From positions 2,170,001 through 2,234,000 of the forward strand of contig OZ242033.1 of assembly GCA_965205155.1 (NCBI GenBank): DNA of 64,000 nt, read 5' to 3'. Positions 56,292 through 64,000 of the stretch are shown here, piece by piece. The notes beneath the pieces are model-generated. The model made no database searches, was not told the origin of the DNA, and saw only the letters and a program-made list of their open reading frames with translations. Numbering within the stretch: position 1 is the stretch's first letter; the number at the start of each line of letters is the position of its first letter. This DNA is from Aldehydirespirator sp965205155. Its GTDB lineage: Bacteria > Actinomycetota > Acidimicrobiia > Acidimicrobiales > Aldehydirespiratoraceae. A program made the translations under genes and the position numbers.

Positions 56292-56717
56292 TTGAGACTG
56301 CAACTCGCCCTGAACGTCGCCGATTTGGAGGCCGCGGTGGAGTTCTACACCCGCATGTTCGGGACGGAGCCGGCCCGTCGCAGGCCCGGCTACGCGAACT
56401 TCGCCATCGACGAGCCGCCCCTGAAGCTGGTGCTCTTCGAGGCCGCCGACGGCGCCTCGGACCCCGCCGGATGCTGCGGGGCGGGCGGGACCATCAACCA
56501 TCTCGGCGTGGAGACGGAAACCAGCGAGCAGGTGATCGAAGCCGAGCAGCGCCTGACGGGCGCCGGCCTCGAGACCACCGGGGTTGACGACACCCTGTGC
56601 TGCTACGCCACCAAGACCGAGACCTGGCTCACCGATCCCGACGGATCCCGCTGGGAGTGGTACGTCCGCACCGGCGACAGCGAGGTGCTCGACAACGTCG
56701 TGGTCGCCTCCCATTAG
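56292..56717 (+). CDS. ArsI/CadI-family dioxygenase (organoarsenical C–As lyase-like)
   Basis: 141 residues from TTG, chosen because AAGGAGAG lies just before it. A VOC-superfamily beta-alpha-beta fold: LALNVADLEAAVEFYTRMFG, ARRRPGYANFAIDEPPLKLVLFE, GGTINHLGVETE, a vicinal cysteine pair in DTLCCYATKTETWLTDPDG and RWEWYV. Metal ligands would be the His of INHLG and the Glu of WEWY. ArsI cleaves the carbon–arsenic bond of trivalent organoarsenicals; CadI is a cadmium-induced relative. No ArsR regulator or arsenic pump is next to it. Adenine-deaminase-like gene follows 34 bp downstream on the same strand. Confidence 0.85.
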   Translation: MRLQLALNVADLEAAVEFYTRMFGTEPARRRPGYANFAIDEPPLKLVLFEAADGASDPAGCCGAGGTINHLGVETETSEQVIEAEQRLTGAGLETTGVDDTLCCYATKTETWLTDPDGSRWEWYVRTGDSEVLDNVVVASH

Positions 56718-56751
56718 GCACGCTCCAACCCGAGCGAAGGTGTGAGGAGTC

Positions 56752-57774
56752 ATGAGCGGCGACGTTGACCTGGCCGGCTTCGTGCGCGGTATGCCGAAGG
56801 CCGAGCTGCACCTGCACATAGAGGGGACCCTGGAGCCGGAGATGCTCTTCGAGCTGGCCGGCCGCAACGGGGTCGAGCTGCCCTTCGAGAACGAGGCCGC
56901 GGTCCGGGCCGCCTACTCGTTCACCGACCTCCAGTCGTTCCTCGACATCTACTACCAGGGCGCGGCCGTGCTGCAGACCACCCAGGACTTCTACGACCTG
57001 ATGGCCGCCTACCTGCACCGGGCTCACGCCGACGGCGTCCGGCGGGCCGAGATGTTCTTCGACCCCCAGACCCACACCGAGCGGGGTGTCGGCTTCGACG
57101 TGTTCATGGAGGGCTTCACCGCGGCGATGGCCGACGCCGAGGACCGATGCGGGATCTCCTCCGGGCTGATCATGTGCTTCCTGCGCCACCTTCCCGGCGA
57201 GGCCGCTTGCGACACCTTCCGGGCCGCCGAGGGCTGGCTGGACGACATCATCGGGGTGGGACTCGACAGCTCGGAGGTCGACCACCCGCCCGAGGACTTC
57301 GCCGAGGCCTACGCCATGGCCCGGGCCGCCGGTCTGCGGCCGGTCGCCCACGCCGGCGAGGAGGGGCCGCCCGCCTACATCACCGGGGCCCTGGACGCTC
57401 TAGGAGCGCAGCGGATCGACCACGGAGTGCGCTGCGAGGAGGATCCCGACCTGGTGGCCCGGCTGGTGGACGCGCAAACGCCGCTGACGGTGTGCCCGCT
57501 GTCGAACCTGGCCCTGTGCGTGGTCGACGACCTCGCCGACCACAACCTCAAGCGCCTGCTCGACGCCGGGCTCAAGGTCACCATCAACTCCGACGATCCC
57601 GCCTACTTCGGCGGCTACGTGGCCGACAACTATCTGGCCGTGGCCCAAGCCCTGGACCTCTCCCGCACCGATCTGGCCCGCTGCGCCCGCAACAGCCTCG
57701 AGGCTTGCTTCGCACCGCAGGACCAGCGCAGCGCCTGGCTGGGAGAGCTCGACTCCTACCTGGGAGCGTCCTGA
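56752..57774 (+). CDS. Adenosine/adenine deaminase family protein
   Basis: 340 residues. Metal and catalytic motifs of the family are all visible: PKAELHLHIEGTLEPEMLFEL (HxH zinc ligands), PVAHAGEEGPP, RIDHGVRCEED, LTVCPLSNLAL and VTINSDDPAYFGGY. The last motif and TVCPLSN are typical of the adenine deaminase branch, so hypoxanthine formation from adenine is more likely than from adenosine. Cytoplasmic purine salvage or catabolism. Possibly co-transcribed with the ArsI/CadI gene. Confidence 0.88.
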   Translation: MSGDVDLAGFVRGMPKAELHLHIEGTLEPEMLFELAGRNGVELPFENEAAVRAAYSFTDLQSFLDIYYQGAAVLQTTQDFYDLMAAYLHRAHADGVRRAEMFFDPQTHTERGVGFDVFMEGFTAAMADAEDRCGISSGLIMCFLRHLPGEAACDTFRAAEGWLDDIIGVGLDSSEVDHPPEDFAEAYAMARAAGLRPVAHAGEEGPPAYITGALDALGAQRIDHGVRCEEDPDLVARLVDAQTPLTVCPLSNLALCVVDDLADHNLKRLLDAGLKVTINSDDPAYFGGYVADNYLAVAQALDLSRTDLARCARNSLEACFAPQDQRSAWLGELDSYLGAS

Positions 57775-57849
57775 GAAAACAAGTCGTCGCCGACCGACCC
57801 CGACCGGATGGACGCCATCGGCATCTTCATCCACCCCCTCTCGTCGTGA

Positions 57850-59094
57850 TCACCTGGGAATGTCCCGCCAGGGGACGTCCCGGTCGACTCTGGGTTCCCT
57901 GGGCAGGCCGAGAGCCCGTTCCGCAACGTTGTTGCGCATCACCTCGTTGGTCCCGCCTCCGATCGAGACCGCGTAGCGGCCCATCAGCTCGTGGCGGGCC
58001 CAGCGGGCCGGCTCGCTGGTGTCGGCCACCACGGCCAGGCCGCCGAGGGTGGTGGCGAGCTCGCCGCTGCGCCGCTTCGACTCGGCCGCGAACAGCTTCA
58101 TGATCCCGGGGTCGATGGGGGGCGGTTCGCCCCGGCGCACCGCGTTCTGGATGGTCTCGCCCATCCAGCGCTGCATCCGCTCGCGGGCCCAGGCGTCGAC
58201 CAGTCGCTGACGCACCAGCGGGTCGCCGAGCCGGCCGTGGCGACGGGCCAGCTCCGACAGCGGGGCCATGATGCTCGTTCCCTTGCGGTCGCCGATGAAC
58301 GCCGACTCGTTGAGCAGGACCGTCCGGGCCGGCCCCCATCCCCCGTCGACATCGCCCACCACGTTGGCCGCCGGCACCCGCACGTCGTCGAAGAAGACCT
58401 CGTTGAAGTGGGCCGAGCCGTTCATCTGCACCAGGGGTCGGGCCTCGATCCCCGGCGAGCCCATCTCCACCAGAAGGAAGGTGATGCCCCGGTGCTTGGG
58501 CGCTTCGGGATCGGTCCGCACCAGCAGGAACCCCCAGTCGCAGAACTGGGCCTGGGAGTTCCATACCTTCTGGCCGTTCACCACGAACTCGTCGCCGTCG
58601 CGCTCGGCCCGCATGGCCAGTCCGGCCAGGTCGCTCCCCGCGCCCGGCTCGCTGAACAGCTGGCAGAAGGCCAGCTCTCCCGACAGGAGGCCGGGCACGA
58701 AACGGCGCTTCTGCTCCTCGGTGCCGTGGCGCAGCAGCGTGGGCCCGAGCATGGCGATGGTCGCGCCGATGAACCCGGGCCACTCCTCGTAGCCCGCGGC
58801 CACCTCGGAGAAGATGCGGGCCTGCCAGGGCTCGCCCCCGCCCCCGCCGTAGGCGCGGGGCCACGTGAGCCCGGCCCAGCCGTGCTCGAACAGGGTTCGC
58901 TGCCAGGCCCGGCCGTTCTCGAAGGACTCTTCGGCCCGGGCCTCGTCGACATAGAGCGGGACCCTCCACAGGTCGTCGTAGGACCGGACCGTGGCGTGGC
59001 GGTCGTGCCAGGCCCGCACTCTGGCCCTGAACTCGGCCTGCTCCTCGATGTCGTCGGAGCCCCCTGGGTCCTGATCTGAGCGGTATCGAACCAC
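57850..59094 (-). CDS. Acyl-CoA dehydrogenase family protein (FadE-like)
   Basis: 414 residues from a GTG preceded by GAAGGGA. The frame is open upstream for a further 1.3 kb but that part is antisense to the monooxygenase gene and is rejected. Features: RAWQRTLFEHGWAGLTWPRAYGG, CQLFSEPGAGSDLAG, VVNGQKVWNSQAQFCDWGFLLVRTD, VQMNGSAHFNEVFFDDVRVP and GGGTNEVMRNNVAERALGLPR. It resembles actinobacterial acyl-CoA dehydrogenases of the FadE-type used in steroid or branched-chain breakdown. Divergent from the short ORF/monooxygenase unit. Confidence 0.9.
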   Translation of the reverse strand: MVRYRSDQDPGGSDDIEEQAEFRARVRAWHDRHATVRSYDDLWRVPLYVDEARAEESFENGRAWQRTLFEHGWAGLTWPRAYGGGGGEPWQARIFSEVAAGYEEWPGFIGATIAMLGPTLLRHGTEEQKRRFVPGLLSGELAFCQLFSEPGAGSDLAGLAMRAERDGDEFVVNGQKVWNSQAQFCDWGFLLVRTDPEAPKHRGITFLLVEMGSPGIEARPLVQMNGSAHFNEVFFDDVRVPAANVVGDVDGGWGPARTVLLNESAFIGDRKGTSIMAPLSELARRHGRLGDPLVRQRLVDAWARERMQRWMGETIQNAVRRGEPPPIDPGIMKLFAAESKRRSGELATTLGGLAVVADTSEPARWARHELMGRYAVSIGGGTNEVMRNNVAERALGLPREPRVDRDVPWRDIPR

Positions 59095-59106
59095 GGGATC
59101 CCTTCG

Positions 59107-59133
59107 TTGACGCCTGGCGATGACCGTTACCCT
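59107..59133 (+). promoter_or_regulatory. Probable promoter of a leaderless transcript
   Basis: TTGACG (59,107–59,112) and TACCCT (59,128–59,133) with a 15-bp gap; a start site about eight bases later would coincide with the GTG at 59,142. The short gap is below the usual 16–18 bp, so this is tentative. Confidence 0.35.
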
Positions 59134-59141
59134 CTGCACCC

Positions 59142-59300
59142 GTGGCGGAGGTGCACAGCGAACGCTACGGCGTGAGCGACGACGAGGCTGACATCGAGCG
59201 TGTCCGGCTGGCGATGCTGTCCGAGGCGCGCGACCCGGGTTTCGCCATGTTGAGTCCCACGTCCATCGCGACCGCGGGGCGCAAGCCAGCCGACCGATAA
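59142..59300 (+). CDS. Small hypothetical protein upstream of the luciferase-like monooxygenase
   Basis: 52 residues from GTG to TAA, beginning MAEVHSERYGVSDDEADIERVR and including LAMLSEARDPG. Its stop overlaps the AAGGAG ribosome site of the following gene, whose start is ten bases later, so translation is probably coupled. There is no Shine–Dalgarno before its own GTG, consistent with a leaderless start. I do not recognise it. Confidence 0.5.
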   Translation: MAEVHSERYGVSDDEADIERVRLAMLSEARDPGFAMLSPTSIATAGRKPADR

Positions 59301-59310
59301 GGAGACCGCA

Positions 59311-60414
59311 GTGAAGTTTGCAATGTTCTACGAGATCCCGGTGGCTCGACCGTGGTCGCGTCAGAGTGAGCATCAGGCCTACCAGGAGGTGGTGGAGCAG
59401 GTGCGCCTGGGAGACCGGGTCGGGTTCCACTCGGTGTGGACGGTGGAGCACCACTTCCTCGAGGAGTTCTCGCACTGCTCCAATCCCGAGGTGCTCTACG
59501 GCCACCTCGCCGCAGTCACGGAGAACCTGCGGCTGGGCTACGGCGTGCGTCTGATGCCCAAGCCCTACAACCACCCGGTTCGCACCGCCGAGTCGGTGGC
59601 CGTGCTCGACCTGCTGTCCAACGGGCGGGTGGAGCTCGGCACCGGTCGGTCGGCCACCAGAGCCGAACTGGAGGGTTTCGGCATCCATCCCAGCGAGACC
59701 CGGGCCATGTGGCGCGAGGCGCTGGAGATGACCGTGGCCGCTATGACCCGTGATGAGCTCGAATGGGACGGCCACTACTGGCAGATGCCGTCCCGGCGGG
59801 TGCTGCCCAAGCCGCTGCAGTCGCCCCACCCACCGCTGTGGGCCGCCACCAGCTCCGACGGCGGGCACCGCATGATCGGCGAGGCGGGCCTGGGGCTGCT
59901 GTCGTTCTCGGTGGGCACACCTCCCGAGGAGCTGGCTCGGCGGATAGCCATATACCGGGAGGGCATCGCCGCGTGCACCGACCCGATCGGGCGGTTCGTG
60001 AACGACCGGGCCGCCACCTTCACCATGGTCAACGTGGCGCCGACGGTGTCCGAGTCGGTCGAGGTGTCGGCCGAGTCCTTCGAGTGGTACCCCAAGACGG
60101 GGGCCCGCCTCATCGGGTCGGTGGCCCAATGGCTGCGGGAGATGGAGGACGAGCTGGGCACCTACGACTACCTGGGCCGGACCGCGGACCATGTCGAGGA
60201 CGGCTCGATCGAGCACCTCAACATGGACTACCTGATGGAGGCCAACGCCTGCGTCTGCGGCGACCCCGAGCGGGCCATCGAGATGTTCCGGGCCTATGAG
60301 GCCACCGGCTGCGACTTGGTGTTCTGCCTGTTCAACCCGTACCGGGTGCCCCACGACAAGGTGATGCAGACCATCGAGCTGATGGGCGCCCACGTCATCC
60401 CCGAGTTCGGCTGA
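59311..60414 (+). CDS. Luciferase-like (LLM class) flavin-dependent monooxygenase
   Basis: 367 residues with AAGGAG upstream of GTG. Typical elements are MKFAMFYEIPVARPW, RVGFHSVWTVEHHFLEEFSHCSNPEVL, GYGVRLMPKPYNHPVRTAESVAVLDLLSNGRVELGTGRS and WEGHYW-like ELEWDGHYWQMP. These match the bacterial luciferase alpha-type TIM barrel that uses reduced F420 or FMN. Actinobacterial members often act on polyketide, terpenoid or sulfonate-type substrates; which one is not shown. Follows the 52-residue ORF. Confidence 0.88.
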   Translation: MKFAMFYEIPVARPWSRQSEHQAYQEVVEQVRLGDRVGFHSVWTVEHHFLEEFSHCSNPEVLYGHLAAVTENLRLGYGVRLMPKPYNHPVRTAESVAVLDLLSNGRVELGTGRSATRAELEGFGIHPSETRAMWREALEMTVAAMTRDELEWDGHYWQMPSRRVLPKPLQSPHPPLWAATSSDGGHRMIGEAGLGLLSFSVGTPPEELARRIAIYREGIAACTDPIGRFVNDRAATFTMVNVAPTVSESVEVSAESFEWYPKTGARLIGSVAQWLREMEDELGTYDYLGRTADHVEDGSIEHLNMDYLMEANACVCGDPERAIEMFRAYEATGCDLVFCLFNPYRVPHDKVMQTIELMGAHVIPEFG

Positions 60415-60494
60415 CGCCCGGACGGCCGGTCATGGGTTCTCCGGTTGCGCTGGGGCATAATCGACCTCATGACCCGGACGAAGGGGGATCGGCG

Positions 60495-60587
60495 ATGAGT
60501 GAGGCCTGCATCGTCGATGCCGTGCGCACGCCCACCGGCCGGCGAGGCGGCGGTCTGCCCAGCGTCACCATCATCGAGCGCCTGTGA
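60495..60587 (+). pseudogene. Thiolase N-terminal remnant (30 residues)
   Basis: ATG to TGA with GGGGGAT upstream. The peptide MSEACIVDAVRTPTGRRGGG is the start of an acetyl-CoA acetyltransferase (thiolase), whose N-terminus is highly conserved (AxIVDAxRTPxG), but the frame stops after 30 residues and the catalytic domains are absent. Its TGA overlaps the GTG of the following SDR gene, so translation of the remnant now feeds the SDR. Confidence 0.75.
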
Positions 60588-61396
60588 GCGCCGAGGGCAC
60601 TGGCTCCGGCGACGGCCGGGCCGCGGTGAGCGGCCTGGCGCAGGGCAAGGTCGTTCTGGTCACCGGCGGCGCGGGCGGGATCGGCCGGGCCGCGGCCCGG
60701 CAGTTCGCCGCGCAGGGAGCGGCCCATGTCGTGGTGGTCGACCTCGACGCCGAGGGCGCGCGGGTGACCGCGGACGCCATCAACTCCGACGAGCCGCAGC
60801 CCCGGGCTTCGGCTGTGGCGGTGGACGTGACCGACGAGGCTGCCGTCATGTCGATGGTGGACGGGATCGTGGCGCGGCACGGCCGTCTCGACGTCGCCTT
60901 CAACAACGCCGGGATCTCCGACATGATGTCGGAGTTCCACGAGCTCGGGATGGCCCGCTGGGACCGCATGATCGCGGTCAACCTGACCAGCGTGTTCCTG
61001 TGCATGAAGCACGAGCTGCGCCACATGGCCGCCCAGGGCGGCGGCGCCATCGTCAACACCTCGTCGGGAGCGGGGGTGGTGGCTGCGCCGGGACAGCCCC
61101 ACTACACCGCGGCCAAGCACGGTGTGGTCGGGCTGACCAAGGCGGCCGCGCAGGAGTACGCCCGCCGGGGGATCAGGGTCAACGCCGTGCTGCCGGGCTC
61201 GACCGACACTCCCATGATCCGGCGTTTCATCGGCGACAATGAGGAGATCGCCAGGATGATCGCGTCCACCAACATCGGCGGCCGGATGCTCACCCCGGAC
61301 GAGGTGGCCGAGACGGCTGTGTGGCTGGCCTCCGATGCCGCCGGCATGGTCAACGGCCAGTCGCTGATCGTCGACGGGGGCGGCCTGGTCCGCTGA
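60584..61396 (+). CDS. Short-chain dehydrogenase/reductase (SDR)
   Basis: 270 residues from GTG. Classical SDR motifs: VTGGAGGIGRAAARQFA (cofactor TGxxxGIG), DLDAEGARV (Asp suggesting NAD preference), AFNNAGIS, NTSSGAGVV, YTAAKHG (catalytic Tyr and Lys) and STDTPM. Probably oxidises a hydroxyacyl- or alcohol-type substrate with NAD(H), plausible beside beta-oxidation genes. The start is coupled by a 4-bp overlap to the thiolase remnant. Confidence 0.9.
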   Translation: MSAEGTGSGDGRAAVSGLAQGKVVLVTGGAGGIGRAAARQFAAQGAAHVVVVDLDAEGARVTADAINSDEPQPRASAVAVDVTDEAAVMSMVDGIVARHGRLDVAFNNAGISDMMSEFHELGMARWDRMIAVNLTSVFLCMKHELRHMAAQGGGAIVNTSSGAGVVAAPGQPHYTAAKHGVVGLTKAAAQEYARRGIRVNAVLPGSTDTPMIRRFIGDNEEIARMIASTNIGGRMLTPDEVAETAVWLASDAAGMVNGQSLIVDGGGLVR

Positions 61397-61415
61397 GCGG
61401 CCCCGGGTCCGTCGG

Positions 61416-61895
61416 TCAGGTCAGGGCAACATCGACGCGGCTTGACGCCTCGTCCTCGCTCACATTGAGCGCGAACGACAGCTCCGACACCAGCACGCTG
61501 CGAGCCGTGTTGTAGAGCGTCTTCTCGCCGGCCGACAGCCCCTTGGCCCGCTCCCGCAGGGCCAGGTTGCGCACCACTTCGGCCACCTGGTACACGTCGC
61601 CCGACTTGAGCTTCTCCTGGTGGTTCTTGTAGCGCCGCGACCAGTTGGCCGGCTCGCGCACGTCCCGTCGGGCCAGCACCTCGAAGAGGTCGTCCACGTC
61701 CTCGGTGCTGATGGGCCAGCGCATCCCGACGTCCTCGGCCCTGTCGGCGGGCACGGCCACGGTCATCTCGCCGTGGGTCATGCGCAGCACGAGGTAGTCC
61801 TGTTCCTCCCCGAAAGCGCTTCGCTTCTCCAGCCTCACTATCTCAGCGGCGCCGTGATGCGGGTAGACCACCCGATCACCGACCTTGAAGCTCAC
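61416..61895 (-). CDS. carD: CarD-family RNA polymerase-binding transcription regulator
   Basis: 159 residues. MSFKVGDRVVYPHHGAAEIVRLEKR is the N-terminal Tudor-like RNAP-beta-binding domain; REPANWSRRYKNHQEKLKSGDVYQVAEVVRNL and ALRERAKGLSAGEKTLYNTARSVLVSELSFAL are the helical DNA-contacting part. CarD stabilises open complexes, notably at rRNA promoters, and is essential in mycobacteria. The last ~20 residues vary as in other members. It is convergent with the SDR gene with 19 bp between stops. Confidence 0.93.
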   Translation of the reverse strand: MSFKVGDRVVYPHHGAAEIVRLEKRSAFGEEQDYLVLRMTHGEMTVAVPADRAEDVGMRWPISTEDVDDLFEVLARRDVREPANWSRRYKNHQEKLKSGDVYQVAEVVRNLALRERAKGLSAGEKTLYNTARSVLVSELSFALNVSEDEASSRVDVALT

Positions 61896-62018
61896 TCTGT
61901 GAATTCTACCGCCCGCTCGGCCTCTAGCGGTCTGCCGCGGATCTGGTCGGGCGCCTGGATCAGCCCCAGAGATGGGCTTCGACCCGCTACGCCGCTCTAG
62001 TCATTTCGCAGCGCAGCT

Positions 62019-63293
62019 CTAGCGCGGCTCGATGGTCGTGCCCAGGAAGGCGAGGGCGGAGGCGGTCCTTCGAGCGGAGTCCTGGAGCAGCCCGGGATCG
62101 CGGCTGGTGTCTCGCAGAACGTCGACGATCTCGAAGTTGGAGCGATCCACCCAGGTGGGGGTGTGGGCGACCTCGGTGACCGACCACCGGCCGGTGGCCT
62201 CGTCCTCGGTCACCGTGAGATGGACGATCACGCCGTCCTCGGTGGGCAGCGGGCATTCGTCGCACGTTTCCGGCGACTGGTTCGACAGGAAGTTCCCCAA
62301 CCCGTACACGATGAACTCGCCGCCGATCTGGACCACCGGCTGCACCATGTGGGTGTGGTGGCCGAGGATCAGGTCGATGTCGGGGGAGGCCAGCAATCGG
62401 GGTCCGAGGCCGACCTGCATCCCGTCGGGTTCGCTGGTGTAGTTGGTGCCCCAGTGCATTGACAGCATCACGAAGTCCGCGCCCGCGGACCGTGCCCTCC
62501 GGGCCTCGTCGAGGATCGTCGCCTCGTCGATGACATTGGACAGGTACGGCTCGTCGGGATCGAGCTCCCTGTTGGTGAAGCCGTAGGTGTACGAGAGGTG
62601 TGCGACGGTGGCGTCGCCCGCCTCGATCAGGGTGACCTCGTCGCGGGCCTCCGGTGACAGCGCCATGCCGGCGTGGGCCACCTGGACCCGGTCGAGGGCG
62701 CCGATCGTGCCCACGATCCCGTCGCGCCCGGCGTCGGTGGCGTGGTTGGAGGCGAGCGAGCAGGTGTCGTAGCCGGCGTAGGCGATCGCCTCGGCCAGCT
62801 CCCTGGGCACGAGGAACGCGGGGAAGTAGGAGAGACGGGCGTTGTTGGGCGACATCGGGCTCTCCACGTGGCATACGGCCAGGTCGGCTTGGCTGAGGAT
62901 CGGCGCGACGCTGGCGAACATCGGCGCGAAGTCCCAGCCGTCGGATGTTCGGGCCGCGTCGGCAACCGACTCGTGGATGAGCAGGTCGCCGGTGGCCGCG
63001 ATCGTGAAGGAAGACGGCCCGTCGTCCACCTCGGCAGTTGCGGCCTGCCCTTCGGAGGTGGCCGGTGTGGCGTCCTCCGGCGTGGTCGCGGCCTCGGCCG
63101 GCGGCGATTCTCGCGGGGCGGCAGTGTCGGGGTCGCCGGAGTCCAGCACTATCGACGCCACCGCGCCGGCCACGAGCAGGGTGAACAGCAGCCAGGCCAC
63201 CGCCCGCTCCAGCGGCGATCGCGGCTCCATGCGTGGCCGGAACGGCCGCTGATGCCCGTACAGGCCTCGCTCCCTGGGTGATCGCGGCTCCAT
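62019..63293 (-). CDS. CapA-family (poly-gamma-glutamate synthesis-type) phosphoesterase-like membrane protein
   Basis: 424 residues. N-terminal cytoplasmic tail, one transmembrane helix (AVAWLLFTLLVAGAVASIVL, ~30–50), a Pro/Ala/Glu linker, then the CapA-type calcineurin fold: FTIAATGDLLIHESV, AVCHVESPMS, CSLASNHATDAG, VMLSMHWGTNY and LILGHHTHMVQPV (metal-binding His/Asp/Asn). It should face outside. MEPRSPRER and MEPRSPLER occur 21 residues apart at the start; the first was chosen as it has GGA before it and follows the amidohydrolase by 15 bp. Family members act in poly-gamma-glutamate or capsule export; the role here is unknown. Confidence 0.85.
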   Translation of the reverse strand: MEPRSPRERGLYGHQRPFRPRMEPRSPLERAVAWLLFTLLVAGAVASIVLDSGDPDTAAPRESPPAEAATTPEDATPATSEGQAATAEVDDGPSSFTIAATGDLLIHESVADAARTSDGWDFAPMFASVAPILSQADLAVCHVESPMSPNNARLSYFPAFLVPRELAEAIAYAGYDTCSLASNHATDAGRDGIVGTIGALDRVQVAHAGMALSPEARDEVTLIEAGDATVAHLSYTYGFTNRELDPDEPYLSNVIDEATILDEARRARSAGADFVMLSMHWGTNYTSEPDGMQVGLGPRLLASPDIDLILGHHTHMVQPVVQIGGEFIVYGLGNFLSNQSPETCDECPLPTEDGVIVHLTVTEDEATGRWSVTEVAHTPTWVDRSNFEIVDVLRDTSRDPGLLQDSARRTASALAFLGTTIEPR

Positions 63294-63308
63294 AGCTGTC
63301 CGGTCGCC

Positions 63309-64000
63309 TCACGCTCCGCCGATGTCGGACCGCAGACCCCTGCCCGCGGGCTGAACGTCGGTGAAGCCGTCGGGTGACCGGGCCACCTGGCCCTCGACCA
63401 CCACCCATTGGATGCCGGCGGACTCCTGGGCGGGGTTGGCGATAGTGGACCGGTCGATGACGGTGGCCGGGTCGAACACGGTGATGTCGGCGTCGGCGCC
63501 GATGCCGAGCCGGCCCTTGCGCAGCAACGCCGGGCAACGGCCCTCGAGCAGGCGGGCCGGTTGGATCGTCATCTTGGCCAGCGCGGTCTCCAGATCGAGC
63601 ACACCGCGCTCGCGCACATAGTGTCCGAGCACGCGGCTGAAGCACCCGGTGGACCGGGGATGGTTGTTGTGGGACCGGTCGAGGATGGCGTCGCTGCCGA
63701 CCATCACGAAGTCGGCCTGCAGCGGCAGGTCTATGTCCTCCGGCGACATGGCGAACGCGGCCGTGAGAGCGTTGGCCGCGTAGGCGTCGGCGAAGGTCTG
63801 CTCCGTCAGCCGCTCCGACGTTCCGGCCACCTGCAGATCGCCGTAGCCGATGCCGTACTTCTCCTGCCAGTCCTGGTAGCGGGCCGACCTGAGGTACGTG
63901 GCCCAGAACTCGTACGGATAGGTGCAGGCCGTCATGGACAGCCCCTCGCCGATCGCCTCGCCGATGCGCCCGAGCGCCTCGGCCATCACTCCGGTGCCGC
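63309..64000 (-). CDS. N-acyl-D-amino-acid deacylase/amidohydrolase-like, C-terminal part (runs off the right edge)
   Basis: The frame is open to the window end; only the last ~230 residues are present. HPRSTGCFSRVLGHYVRERGVLDLETALAKMTIQPARLLEG and KGRLGIGADADITVFDP are typical of D-aminoacylase-type amidohydrolases, as is FVMVGSDAI with its metal-binding Asp. The N-terminal HxH metal site lies outside. Probably co-transcribed with the CapA-like gene that follows by 15 bp. Confidence 0.8.
   Translation of the reverse strand, partial: GTGVMAEALGRIGEAIGEGLSMTACTYPYEFWATYLRSARYQDWQEKYGIGYGDLQVAGTSERLTEQTFADAYAANALTAAFAMSPEDIDLPLQADFVMVGSDAILDRSHNNHPRSTGCFSRVLGHYVRERGVLDLETALAKMTIQPARLLEGRCPALLRKGRLGIGADADITVFDPATVIDRSTIANPAQESAGIQWVVVEGQVARSPDGFTDVQPAGRGLRSDIGGA

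Noticed and set aside
59095..60393. N-terminal extension of the acyl-CoA dehydrogenase at 57,850–59,094 (847 codons in total)
   Set aside because: The extension is antisense to the luciferase-like gene, which has full family motifs; the dehydrogenase has its own GTG with a ribosome site at 59,094.

Overview
The window is 64 kb of high-GC DNA that reads as an actinobacterial chromosome. The best fit is the Acidimicrobiia (inference), because a CarD regulator, a thrS–HIT pair, many acyl-CoA dehydrogenases, a luciferase-like monooxygenase, an SDR, a molybdenum hydroxylase and secreted SLH-domain proteins occur together. There is no rRNA, CRISPR array or transposase. One tRNA gene (proline, anticodon TGG) is present.

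Region 1 (1–36.5 kb) is a cell-surface locus. It holds the 3' part of one enormous gene, at least 10,749 codons and open at the left edge. The product is built from FnIII and Calx-beta-like modules, three long arrays of cadherin-like/VCBS-like modules with a 1239-bp period, and two runs of a cysteine-paired Ig-like module that I do not recognise as a named family (called WT–C–DCD here). One copy of that module carries a collagen-like insert. A lipoprotein gene follows in the same orientation. It carries an acidic Pro/Glu stalk and ends in the same module types. An SLH-domain secreted protein is encoded convergently.

Region 2 (36.5–42.9 kb) carries a Rieske oxygenase, a hybrid histidine kinase fused to an OmpR-type DNA-binding response regulator, threonyl-tRNA synthetase and a HIT-family nucleotide phosphorylase/hydrolase.

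Region 3 (42.9–49.9 kb) is an accessory island between the HIT gene and a xanthine-dehydrogenase-type operon. It contains a low-GC secreted protein, an SLH-domain zinc protease and toxin–antitoxin type modules (MazF-like pair, XRE plus nucleotidyltransferase, Phd/YefM plus cytotoxic-repressor-like pair, solitary HicB-like protein). In its middle lies a junction made of the 3' end of the xanthine dehydrogenase gene joined to most of the HIT gene. Both flanks of the island are therefore repeated inside it in the order expected for a tandem duplication of the whole locus. The region reads as two alternative islands placed side by side.

Region 4 (49.9–64 kb) is mainly catabolic: a two-gene molybdenum hydroxylase operon, tRNA-Pro, a pair of acyl-CoA dehydrogenases, an ArsI/CadI-like dioxygenase, an adenine/adenosine deaminase, a third acyl-CoA dehydrogenase, a luciferase-like monooxygenase, an SDR translationally coupled to a thiolase N-terminal remnant, CarD, a CapA-like phosphoesterase and the C-terminal part of an N-acyl-D-amino-acid deacylase-like amidohydrolase running off the right edge. 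All functions are assigned by reading motifs; no database search was possible.
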